Assembly: GCA_026391805.1 (NCBI GenBank)
Contig: JAPLDJ010000016.1
Coordinates: 62,001 to 126,000 of the forward strand
Length of the DNA: 64,000 nt
Direction: 5' to 3'
Source: Bacteroidota bacterium
GTDB lineage: Bacteria > Bacteroidota > Bacteroidia > Bacteroidales > FEN-979
Shown here: piece after piece, positions 36,220 through 43,575 of the stretch
Layout: each line of letters opens with the position of its first letter
How positions within the stretch are numbered: the first letter of the stretch is position 1
Translations under genes and position numbers: made by a program
Notes under the pieces: generated by a model
Databases searched by the model: none
What the model saw: the letters and a program-made list of their open reading frames with translations, nothing else
What the model was told of the DNA's origin: nothing

Positions 36220-36975
36220 TTGAATCATAAAGACTATTACAACTTATTCTTTCGGTTCATTGAAACCTGGCTCCCTTCCGGTTTCAGAAATATCGACCAG
36301 GCTTCATCCCTGATGCTGAAGCTGGAGAACCACATGGAAGCCAATCATCAGTTTTTCTTTGTTGCAGATATGCTTCAGGTGAAGATCCTCTTTACGAGTA
36401 AAAAAAGTATTGACATGCTGGGGGTCAGACCGGAAGATGTTGAACCTTCCCTTTTTTTTAAAGCCACACACCCGGATGATCTGCAACGCCACAACCTGGC
36501 ACGGACAAAACTATTCAGCCTGGGGCAGAATCTGTATATCGCGCAGAAAGGATTCGGAATTATTTCTACCAGTTTCAGGACCCGGCATGTAACCGAACAT
36601 TACAGTAATAAGCTTGTTCAGTGTTATCTTTTTTATACCGAACCTCCGTATAATACAGTCTTTTTGCTTCAGGTAGTGACAGACATATCATGGTTCACCA
36701 AAATGAACCATGGCTACCATTATTATACAGGGATCGATCTTTCTGCATTCCGGTATCCGGATGAGGATCTGTTGCTGATGGGAAATATTTTTTCCGACAG
36801 GGAATTTGAGATCATTAAACTGATCTCTTCAGGATTGACCAGTGAACAGATTTCAAAAAAGATTTTCCTCAGCGTTCATACAGTCAACACCCACAGGAGG
36901 AACATCCTGAAAAAATCCGGAAAACCGCAGATATCTGACCTGATCTATGATCTGAAGGAGCGTGGCCTATTATAA
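36220..36975 (+). CDS. PAS-LuxR family transcriptional regulator
   Basis: About 251 residues if started at TTG 36220; the start is uncertain because no ATG precedes residue 47 of the longest frame. That frame's TTG start at 36175 sits in the -7 promoter element. A PAS-like sensory fold (QFFFVADMLQVKILFTSKKSIDMLGVRPEDV) is followed by a linker and a LuxR-type helix-turn-helix with FSDREFEIIKLISSGLTSEQ, KKIFLSVHTVNTHRRNILKK. It resembles Bacteroidota PAS-LuxR regulators. It is transcribed divergently from the asparagine/aspartate operon, so regulation of that operon is a reasonable hypothesis. Confidence 0.85.
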   Translation: MNHKDYYNLFFRFIETWLPSGFRNIDQASSLMLKLENHMEANHQFFFVADMLQVKILFTSKKSIDMLGVRPEDVEPSLFFKATHPDDLQRHNLARTKLFSLGQNLYIAQKGFGIISTSFRTRHVTEHYSNKLVQCYLFYTEPPYNTVFLLQVVTDISWFTKMNHGYHYYTGIDLSAFRYPDEDLLLMGNIFSDREFEIIKLISSGLTSEQISKKIFLSVHTVNTHRRNILKKSGKPQISDLIYDLKERGLL

Positions 36976-37026
36976 TTTACACTTTACACTTCAGACTTCG
37001 CATTTCGCACTTCGCACTTCGCACTT
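36976..37026. repeat. TTCGCAC word repeat after the LuxR-type gene
   Basis: Begins immediately after the stop codon: tttacacttcagacttcgc.. with ttcgcac repeated. Variant of the 14938 heptamer array. Confidence 0.7.
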
Positions 37027-37052
37027 AAAAGGGGGAGGCGGTCACAGGGAAA

Positions 37053-37136
37053 ATGCCACGAAGTGGCATCATCTCAATATCCGTGGATGAAATCCACGGA
37101 TATATGGAAGGTAAAACTCCCAGCCCCGGAGGGGTT
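37053..37136. repeat. Three consecutive hairpins with GNA triloops
   Basis: atgccac-GAA-gtggcat (37053-37069), atatccgtggat-GAA-atccacggatat (37077-37103) and gcccc-GGA-ggggt (about 37123-37135). The stems differ completely but the loops are all G-N-A. They lie between the luxR-type and heparinase genes, at the 3' ends of both. Confidence 0.85.
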
Positions 37137-37147
37137 GAACTTTGAAA

Positions 37148-40100
37148 TTATTCTTTAATAAATTTTGCCGAATAACGGTTGCCTCCCTCTTTGACCTTCA
37201 CCAGGTACAGACCTGCAGCCAGGCCTGAAACATCAATCATTCGCTTATCTGTAATTCTTATTTTCAGTTCCCCGATGGAATTGTAAATTTCAATTTCGCC
37301 TTGTTGTGTACCTGATTTAAGCATGATGTTTAATTCCGCCTGCGCGGGATTGGGATAGAGCTGTAAAAGATTGTTCCTGCTGGATTCAGCAACGATAGTA
37401 TAATCAAATTCAATTTCAATGGTGTGATTTCCGGAAGCCAGGATTGCCGATGATTGTATAATTCCATTAGTATCCGCTGAGACCGTCGTCACCACCAGTC
37501 CATCCACCTTGACAAAGTAAGAACCGGCAAGTAAATCGGCCGCAAATATTCCCGCGGTTCTGTTACCGGCGACATTGGTAAAAACATGATAGTATTTTCC
37601 GGTATCGGCATCCGCTGCAAAAAAGTAAAGGGTGTCATTCCAGTCAGTGCCGATTGAATAACTGTTCTGATAAGCAGTTCCGCCGGCAACTGAACTGTTT
37701 GCAGCATCACCGATGTCAATGGTGTGGAGATAAACCACCGTGTCCGACATGTTAGTTGGTTTTACTTCGATCCGCCAGCTTCCCGGAGTGTAATAGGTTG
37801 TGTCGGGAGCAACAAGCGGCAAATAATTATTTCCGTCCACCCAATATTCGTAACCGATGCCTCCGATCAACGTAGTGGCCGTGTTTGCCGGAAGTAACGT
37901 CCGGATGGCAACATTTCCGTTTCCGTTTGCAGCTGAATAATCCTGCCCGTTATACGTTTCAATATGACCCGGAACTTCAGTATTTATTAAGGTGCCGCTG
38001 ATTCCCGGTTTATTCACGAAATGAGCAACCCATTTAATATCCCGCTGATGCGCAGTCCGGTTCTTAAGATGTACATGGTCAAGAATGATGACCTTGTCCG
38101 GTTTTAAATGCAACACCCTTCTTCTGAAGAAATCCAGCTTGGCAGTATCGTACGACAATTGTGCGTCAGCGATGTCGTATGAATAATTGCTGCCGGAGGC
38201 AAATTTTATCCATTGTCCCCTTTGATTCCGTGGAAGAAAAATGTCGCTGAAATTCATCAATGCTGCCGATTCGATCTGTCCGCCGTCATTCGATGCAGGT
38301 TGTCCGAAGCAGGAATAGGCATCCGTCGAATCAAAAACGCAAATGCTGTTGTGGGCAATGGTTCGCTGGTAATAATTTACGTAATGGCTTCCTCCGTAAT
38401 AATCGTAATAACCGGCATCAATGATAAGCGGGGCGTTTTTAAAGATCATAAATGAATTGTTGTCGCGGTGCTCATGCGCTGCTTTTTTGCTCGGGGAATT
38501 AAAAAATGTAACCATGGTAGCACTGCTGTCAGGGGAAGAAAGGCTGACAGAGAGGCCGACTTTATCAGTCCGCCAGTCTAAAGGTGTGTCAGGTTGAAAA
38601 ACCAAAGGCATAGTGAAGTCCTTGTACAGCAGCTTTGCAAACTTCTGGTTCGTATTCGGAGTGTACTGCGGCTGCGACCATTTCTGCGCCATCCACAGGC
38701 TCCGCGGATCGTTGAATATTCTGGCATGCAGGAACATGGTCCTGTCGCAGGCAAGGCCCGTTTCTCCGTCGCCCAGGTGAATGCATTTATTATCGGGTTG
38801 AATGAAATAGATGTATTGATTGATGCTGTTTTCCACCCAGGGCAGATCCGTGTAAAAATTTTTATCGGTTCCGGTCCGCATGTTTTCAAAAAGCTGGAAC
38901 TGATCCATTAATGACCACATGGCATAAGCAGCGCCCCAGTTCCATCCGCCGTCATCATCCCGGTAATAAGTCCAGCAGGGGATGAATCCATAGGTCAGTT
39001 TATCATAAACAGCCCGGTACCATTGATTCACCGTGTCCTTCTGAAGCAACGACAATCCTGATGCATCTGTCAATGTAAGTGCATTCTGATTGCAGAAGAT
39101 GTTGTTCCAGGTATTGTGACTGGATACATAACTGTTGCCCGATGCTGACAGGATATATGTATTCATGAATTCACGGTTCATGCTATACTGTCGCTGGGCC
39201 AGCTGATCCCTCAGTCCTCCCGGAATGTAATTGTAGCACCAATCCAGAAGTATATCACCTGCATCACTCAGTTTCCTTAGCAAAGCCTCTTTTACGTCCC
39301 AGGCCATGGAGGGAAAATGGACAGTATCAATGCAATTAATAACCTGTTGTGCAAGAAACCTGCAGCGTTTGAGCGCCAGCTGATCGTCGGTGATCTTGTA
39401 AATGAAGACCGTATAAAATGCTTCATCACCGGCCCAGACAGATGACCAGTCCCATGTCCAGAGCGTTGAATCCGATCCCGCCAGGTACAATTGCGGATCT
39501 GTGATCCACCAGTTATTGTAAGCATATAAAAAATCGATGAAAGTAGTCCGGCAGTCGCCCGGAAGATTAATGTTAACCTGAAGCCAGGCGAGTCGGGATG
39601 AATCGGCATAAATCCTGGGCCGCGGGCCGTGTATGGCAGGATATGCCAGTGGCGGGGGATCGGCCGGGGGATTCGCTGCAAAGGTGAGGGAGAACTGATT
39701 GATCAGGCCGATGTCGCCGCCTGCGACGTCATGGATGGCGAAACGCCACCAGCCATTCGGGTTCTGCCCGTTGTTGAACCGGTTCAGCGATTCAGGCGGG
39801 ATCCATGTTCCCGTAAAGGGAGCGCTCCCGTAACTTATATATCCGTTGGCCCCGTTTTCCGCAAGGCAGGTTCCGGTGAAGTTGTCAAAAGAACTGCCAA
39901 TCCTGTTTGCTACGAGAATGGCACCGCCGCCGGGAGCGATCAGCCTTAATACCAAATCCTGATCGTATGTGTGGATGATGTTGAAGCAGGCACCGGATAA
40001 GCCGAATGTTGAGTTGATGGAGGCAGGTAAGCCGGATACAAGAACCGAATCATATACCTCCGGTCCGGGTGCATCCGGAATATTTACGACAAGGCTGGAG

Positions 40101-40171
40101 GTAAATGTTTGTGCATTGACAGTTAACACGACAACCCACGCAAGCGTTGACAGAAATATATTCCTTGTCAT
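37148..40171 (-). CDS. T9SS-secreted heparinase II/III-like polysaccharide lyase with P domain
   Basis: 1007 residues from ATG 40171, 40 nt after a -7 element that overlaps a more upstream ATG. Signal peptide MTRNIFLSTLAWVVVLTVNAQ. Then a proprotein-convertase P-like beta domain (about 25-165: LVVNIPDAPGPEVYDS.. GWWRFAIHDVAGGDIG). Then an (alpha/alpha) toroid (about 185-520). Then the heparinase II/III-like beta-sandwich (about 570-850) with HEHRDNNSFMIFKNAPLIID and YQRTIAHNSICVFD. Finally a T9SS sorting domain (LLQLYPNPAQAELNI). It should degrade an acidic polysaccharide at the cell surface. Substrate (heparin-like, alginate, ulvan-like) cannot be told. Confidence 0.88.
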   Translation of the reverse strand: MTRNIFLSTLAWVVVLTVNAQTFTSSLVVNIPDAPGPEVYDSVLVSGLPASINSTFGLSGACFNIIHTYDQDLVLRLIAPGGGAILVANRIGSSFDNFTGTCLAENGANGYISYGSAPFTGTWIPPESLNRFNNGQNPNGWWRFAIHDVAGGDIGLINQFSLTFAANPPADPPPLAYPAIHGPRPRIYADSSRLAWLQVNINLPGDCRTTFIDFLYAYNNWWITDPQLYLAGSDSTLWTWDWSSVWAGDEAFYTVFIYKITDDQLALKRCRFLAQQVINCIDTVHFPSMAWDVKEALLRKLSDAGDILLDWCYNYIPGGLRDQLAQRQYSMNREFMNTYILSASGNSYVSSHNTWNNIFCNQNALTLTDASGLSLLQKDTVNQWYRAVYDKLTYGFIPCWTYYRDDDGGWNWGAAYAMWSLMDQFQLFENMRTGTDKNFYTDLPWVENSINQYIYFIQPDNKCIHLGDGETGLACDRTMFLHARIFNDPRSLWMAQKWSQPQYTPNTNQKFAKLLYKDFTMPLVFQPDTPLDWRTDKVGLSVSLSSPDSSATMVTFFNSPSKKAAHEHRDNNSFMIFKNAPLIIDAGYYDYYGGSHYVNYYQRTIAHNSICVFDSTDAYSCFGQPASNDGGQIESAALMNFSDIFLPRNQRGQWIKFASGSNYSYDIADAQLSYDTAKLDFFRRRVLHLKPDKVIILDHVHLKNRTAHQRDIKWVAHFVNKPGISGTLINTEVPGHIETYNGQDYSAANGNGNVAIRTLLPANTATTLIGGIGYEYWVDGNNYLPLVAPDTTYYTPGSWRIEVKPTNMSDTVVYLHTIDIGDAANSSVAGGTAYQNSYSIGTDWNDTLYFFAADADTGKYYHVFTNVAGNRTAGIFAADLLAGSYFVKVDGLVVTTVSADTNGIIQSSAILASGNHTIEIEFDYTIVAESSRNNLLQLYPNPAQAELNIMLKSGTQQGEIEIYNSIGELKIRITDKRMIDVSGLAAGLYLVKVKEGGNRYSAKFIKE

Positions 40172-40210
40172 GTTAAAAATTTCTTCGGCTGGTATTTCCA
40201 TACCTTCCAC

Positions 40211-40218
40211 CAAATGTA
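40211..40218 (-). promoter_or_regulatory. Putative -7 element of the heparinase-like gene
   Basis: Minus-strand TACATTTG, an exact TAnnTTTG match, 40 bp upstream of ATG 40171. It coincides with codons 2-4 of the longer open frame, showing that frame's start is spurious. Confidence 0.55.
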
Positions 40219-40242
40219 GCAAAAAAACAGCTGCCGATTTTA

Positions 40243-40331
40243 TATCGGAGGTTGGAGGTCAGAGGACGGAATTATTTGTTTTGCACTTTACACCTTACGT
40301 TTTGCACATCAGACTCCGCATTTCGCATTTG
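40243..40331. repeat. Word repeats (ggaggttggaggtc; ttttgcac..cgcatttcgcatttg)
   Basis: Mixed copies of the 10079-type and 14938-type word families between the heparinase-like and higB genes. Nothing else is recognised between 40172 and 40426. Confidence 0.6.
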
Positions 40332-40426
40332 ATGGAGGAATGGGGGATTAACTCGCCGTTTGACTGTCTGATTCTTTTCGAAAAATAATAACACATAAAA
40401 AAGTTCCCAATTTGCGAATTTCATTA

Positions 40427-40434
40427 TATCTTTG
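40427..40434 (+). promoter_or_regulatory. Putative -7 element of higBA
   Basis: TATCTTTG, an exact TAnnTTTG match, 17 bp upstream of the higB ATG, giving a short leader. HigA autorepression would act here. Confidence 0.55.
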
Positions 40435-40451
40435 CACTCTGACCGGATAAA

Positions 40452-40748
40452 ATGGAGAGAATATTTGCAAAAAGCACCTTAAGAGAATTCTGGAAATCAT
40501 ATCCTGATTCAGAGCAGTATTTAAAGACCTGGTATGATACGGTAATGAGTTCCGGCTGGAAAACTCCAAATGAAGTAAAGCGAACCTATGTAAATGCAAG
40601 TATTCTGAAGGACGGCAGGATCGTTTTCAATATTAAAGGCAATACTTACAGATTAGTGGCGAAATTTAATTTTAAGAAACAATGGATTTTTATCAGGTTC
40701 ATTGGTACACACGCGGAATATGATAAGATTGATGCAAATACCATTTAA
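40452..40748 (+). CDS. higB: HigB-family mRNA interferase toxin
   Basis: 98 residues. RelE-fold HigB features: FAKSTLREFWKSYPDSEQYLKTWYD at the start, NEVKRTYVNASILKDGRIVFNIKGNTYRLVAKFNFKKQWIFIRFIGTHAEYDKID in the core. The basic/aromatic core and terminal GTHAEYDKID are diagnostic. It cleaves mRNA, usually on translating ribosomes. It sits 11 bp before the antitoxin gene, in the toxin-first order typical of HigBA. It is markedly AT-rich compared with neighbouring genes, hinting at horizontal acquisition next to tRNA genes. Confidence 0.93.
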   Translation: MERIFAKSTLREFWKSYPDSEQYLKTWYDTVMSSGWKTPNEVKRTYVNASILKDGRIVFNIKGNTYRLVAKFNFKKQWIFIRFIGTHAEYDKIDANTI

Positions 40749-40759
40749 AAAATAAGGAT

Positions 40760-41128
40760 ATGAATATTTCCCCGATAAAATCAGAGACTGACTATAGGAA
40801 TGCATTAAAAAGAATGGAAACTCTCTTTGATGCCCCGATCGGAACACCAGAAAGTGATGAAGCCGATTTGCTTGGATTACTGATTGATCAGTATGAAAAA
40901 AAACATTATCCGATTGAAGCACCTGATCCGATTGAAGCCATCAAGATAAGAATGGAGGAAATGCATTTAAAACAAATTGATTTAGTAAATGAGATTGGCG
41001 GAAAAAGCAGAGTATCAGAGATATTAAACCGCAAACGTAAATTGACTGTTGAAATGATTCGCAATTTGAACAGGAGACTGAATCTTTCACCTGAGCTTCT
41101 GATCAATGATTATAAACTGACAAGGTAA
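40760..41128 (+). CDS. higA: HigA-family antitoxin (XRE helix-turn-helix)
   Basis: 122 residues. An N-terminal helical region (SETDYRNALKRMETLFDAPIGTPESDEADLLGLLIDQYE) is followed by a cro/C1-type helix-turn-helix (about 60-110: MEEMHLKQIDLVNEIGGKSRVSEILNRKRKLTVEMIRNL). This is the common Bacteroidota HigA architecture. It neutralises HigB and represses the operon. The gene is followed by a hairpin terminator at 41183. Confidence 0.93.
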   Translation: MNISPIKSETDYRNALKRMETLFDAPIGTPESDEADLLGLLIDQYEKKHYPIEAPDPIEAIKIRMEEMHLKQIDLVNEIGGKSRVSEILNRKRKLTVEMIRNLNRRLNLSPELLINDYKLTR

Positions 41129-41182
41129 ACGGTTGGTTTGATTTTTTTATTCAGAATTCTTCTTGATTTGGGCAACTGCACA

Positions 41183-41210
41183 CGAGACTTCTTCACGAGG
41201 TCTTTTTTTA
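41183..41210 (+). terminator. Intrinsic terminator of higBA
   Basis: A 7-bp stem (agacttc 41185-41191 / gaggtct 41197-41203, one G-T pair) with a five-nt loop, followed by a run of T, 55 bp after higA. Nothing else is recognised between 41129 and 41339. Confidence 0.65.
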
Positions 41211-41339
41211 TCCAGGATTTCGTATCTCCTCAAAAGGCGGATAGATCATTGACACTCGTCTGCCCGGAAATAATGAGTAATAAAGCAATTAAAGAATGAA
41301 GTAATTGGAAACGGGGACCAGGAAAGCAATTTTTTGTTG

Positions 41340-41412
41340 AGCCTCTCAGGGGACTTGAACCCCCGACCTGCTAATTACGAATCAGCTGCTCTACCAACTG
41401 AGCTAAAGAGGC
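41340..41412 (-). tRNA. tRNA-Thr (anticodon CGT)
   Basis: 73 nt. On the minus strand the acceptor GCCTCTT pairs with GAGAGGC. D arm GCTC..GAGC. Anticodon stem GCTGA/TTAGC with loop TTCGTAA, so anticodon CGT reading ACG. T arm contains TTCAAGT. The 3' CCA is not encoded. Confidence 0.92.
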
Positions 41413-41415
41413 ATA

Positions 41416-41475
41416 TTTTGGGTAGGGTCACAAAATTTTGTGACCGTACACAAAATTTTGTGACCCTACCCAAAA
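41416..41475. repeat. Perfect 27-bp inverted repeat between two tRNA genes
   Basis: Arms 41416-41442 and 41449-41475 are exact reverse complements with a six-base loop (accgta). Each arm itself contains the 14-bp palindrome cacaaaattttgtg, so the whole is two adjacent palindromes nested in a larger one. It fills nearly the entire gap between tRNA-Thr and tRNA-Pro. Confidence 0.95.
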
Positions 41476-41477
41476 TG

Positions 41478-41551
41478 TCGGGATGAGAAGACTCGAACTT
41501 CCGACCCCCACGTCCCGAACGTGGTGCGCTAGCCAACTGCGCTACATCCCG
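41478..41551 (-). tRNA. tRNA-Pro (anticodon CGG)
   Basis: 74 nt. Acceptor CGGGATG pairs with CATCCCG. D arm GCGC..GCGC. Anticodon stem CCACG/CGTGG with loop TTCGGGA, so anticodon CGG reading CCG. T arm TTCGAGT, discriminator A. Same strand as tRNA-Thr. Confidence 0.93.
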
Positions 41552-41683
41552 GTTATTTCAATTGGGCTGCAAAAGTAAGAATTTTTTTGAAAATCCATCC
41601 AAAGTTTTGCATAAAACTGCGGGAGACATGTCAAAAGCCCGGTTTATGTGAGTTTTTTTATTACGATCCGTTCATCTTTCCTG

Positions 41684-41714
41684 TTGCTATTCCTGCCTTT
41701 TTTTCGTAAATTTG
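41684..41714 (+). promoter_or_regulatory. Promoter of the cytidylate-kinase-like gene (-33 TTG, -7 TAAATTTG)
   Basis: TTG (41684-41686), 20-bp spacer and TAAATTTG (41707-41714): a near-ideal Bacteroidota promoter 33 bp upstream of ATG 41748. It overlaps the more upstream TTG start of the longest frame. Confidence 0.7.
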
Positions 41715-41747
41715 AATGTTAAAGATCAGGTACCAAAAGAAACATTT

Positions 41748-42437
41748 ATGGACAATCTTCTACTCAAATACATGGAAACCCGCTTCCAGGAGACGATCAA
41801 ATCGGGGGTTGCAAAGAAGTATCCCTTCATTACGATCTCGAGGGAATTCGGGTGTCCTTCCAAGTTGATTGCAACCCTTCTTGCCAATGAACTGAACGCC
41901 CGGCCCGGGAAGAAGGAAGGTCCGAAATGGCAGTACATCAACAAGGAGGTGGTTGCGGAAGCAGCAAAGGAACTGGACCTTGAACCGCAAAAGATCAGGC
42001 ATCTGTTCAATGCTGAACAGATCGGGATCCTGGACGACATCCTTTCCTCGTTTTCATCGAACTACAAGAGTACGCACCAGATCAAGAAAACCATCAACGA
42101 GGTGATCAATGGCTTTTCGGAAAGAGGGAACATCATCCTGGTTGGCCGCGCAGGAGTTGCAATCACACAGGGCAAACCCCATGCACTGCACATCCGGCTT
42201 ATGGCGCCGGTTGACTGGAGGATTGAATGCGTCTGTGTACACGAAAAGGTTTCGAAATCAGAGGCCGTTTCGCTGGTTATGGATCTGGACAAAAAACGCA
42301 CTGCCCTTATCCACCTCTTTCTTGGCCGGAAGCCGGAACCAACCCTTTACGACCTCATCTTCAACTGCAAAACGCTTACAAAGGAAGAGATCGTTCATGC
42401 CATCATCAAACTGATGGAGACCAGGAAGATGATCTGA
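41748..42437 (+). CDS. Cytidylate kinase-like family protein
   Basis: 229 residues from ATG 41748. Contains the cytidylate-kinase-like motif FITISREFGCPSKLIATLLANEL (about 27-49), whose P-loop is degenerate compared with true CMP kinases (ISREFGSGG..). A helical middle follows, then IILVGRAGVAITQG (about 130-143), typical of the family. These proteins are thought to phosphorylate a nucleotide-like or small substrate; the real substrate is not known. A standard Cmk is not in this window. The start at 41748 is favoured by the promoter position. Confidence 0.85.
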   Translation: MDNLLLKYMETRFQETIKSGVAKKYPFITISREFGCPSKLIATLLANELNARPGKKEGPKWQYINKEVVAEAAKELDLEPQKIRHLFNAEQIGILDDILSSFSSNYKSTHQIKKTINEVINGFSERGNIILVGRAGVAITQGKPHALHIRLMAPVDWRIECVCVHEKVSKSEAVSLVMDLDKKRTALIHLFLGRKPEPTLYDLIFNCKTLTKEEIVHAIIKLMETRKMI

Positions 42438-42484
42438 TTCTGATTACTTTTTCACAAAATCACTCCCTGGAAGATGACCAAAAA

Positions 42485-42582
42485 GAATCTTTTTCTCGCA
42501 GAGTTTCGCAGATGACGGATAACGTACAAAATAACTCTGCGTAACTCAGCGAAAAACTTTGCGTAACTCTGCGTGACATTTT
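42485..42582. repeat. ~95-bp inverted-repeat element (CGCAGAG type), between + strand genes
   Basis: tctcgcagagtttcgcaga on the left is opposed by tttgcgtaactctgcgtgaca on the right (13 of 15 central positions pair), with additional ctctgcgtaactcagcgaaa words between. It is downstream of the kinase-like gene. Confidence 0.7.
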
Positions 42583-42639
42583 GTTATTTTGCTTTTTAGT
42601 CAGCCCTGTTGGGGTGGGGTCATCTTAAAATATTGTTTT

Positions 42640-43422
42640 ATGAAGATAAAAATGTACCAGGCAGATGCCTTTACCGACAAGCTGTTCGGTGGAAATCCCG
42701 CTGCTGTATGCCTGCTGGATGAAGAGCTGCCGTATGACCTGATGCAAAAGATCGCTGCTGAAAACAACCTCGCTGAGACTGCATTTGTAACCCGGAACGA
42801 AGGCTCTTTCGGGATCCGCTGGTGCACCCCGAAAGTGGAAGTCGATCTTTGCGGGCATGCGACGCTGGCAAGCGCCCACGTCATTTTTCATCACCTTGAT
42901 TATCCTGAAAAGATCATTCTTTTTTCGTCACGGAGCGGAATTCTCGAAGTCAGGAAAGAAGACGAACTGCTGATCCTCAATTTCCCTTCCGACATCCTTA
43001 AGGAAGCCTCTCTCCCGGATGAGCTGATCCGTGCCATCGGGATGACACCCTCAGAGATCCTGAAAGGAAAGACTGATTATCTCCTGGTTTATGAGAACCA
43101 GCAGCAGGTGGAAGCGATCAGCCCTGATTTTGCTGTTCTTTCGAAAGCCACGGTCAGGGGAATTATCGTGACGGCGAAAGGCGATTCCTCAGATTTTGTT
43201 TCCCGTTTCTTCGCACCTGCGGTCGGCGTCAATGAAGACCCTGTGACCGGTTCCGCCCATACTACACTGATCCCGTACTGGTCGGCCAGGCTTGGAAAGA
43301 AAGAGATGACAGCCATCCAGCTATCCGAACGCCGGGGATACCTGCAGTGCAACGACCTTGGCGAGAGAGTGGAAATTGCGGGAAAGGCGGTTACCTATCT
43401 GGTTGGGGAAATCTTTGTTTAA
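42640..43422 (+). CDS. PhzF-family isomerase/epimerase-like protein
   Basis: 260 residues from ATG 42640; the frame extends upstream only through repeat DNA. Two-lobed diaminopimelate-epimerase-like fold. Catalytic Glu46 in NNLAETAFV. Conserved VDLCGHATLASAHVIF (about 74-89) and NEDPVTGSAHTTLIPYW (about 199-215). Members isomerise small metabolites; only some make phenazines and none of the phenazine operon is here. The substrate is therefore unknown. Cytosolic. Confidence 0.92.
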   Translation: MKIKMYQADAFTDKLFGGNPAAVCLLDEELPYDLMQKIAAENNLAETAFVTRNEGSFGIRWCTPKVEVDLCGHATLASAHVIFHHLDYPEKIILFSSRSGILEVRKEDELLILNFPSDILKEASLPDELIRAIGMTPSEILKGKTDYLLVYENQQQVEAISPDFAVLSKATVRGIIVTAKGDSSDFVSRFFAPAVGVNEDPVTGSAHTTLIPYWSARLGKKEMTAIQLSERRGYLQCNDLGERVEIAGKAVTYLVGEIFV

Positions 43423-43449
43423 CTGGTGAGTTGGCGAACTGGCGAGTAT

Positions 43450-43566
43450 AATTACGTATTACGTATTACGAATTACGTATGTCTTATGACTTATGTCGTA
43501 TGACGTGTTTCGTGTTCCGTGAACCGTGCATCGCAAATTATCCAGCATCCAGCATCCAGCATCGAT
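43450..43566. repeat. Mixed word repeats between the PhzF and PBP1C genes
   Basis: attacgtattacgtattacgaatt units, tatgtcttatgacttatgtcg units and a catccag triplet run. No gene was recognised in this 150-bp gap between convergent genes. Confidence 0.65.
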
Positions 43567-43575
43567 TTGTAAATC

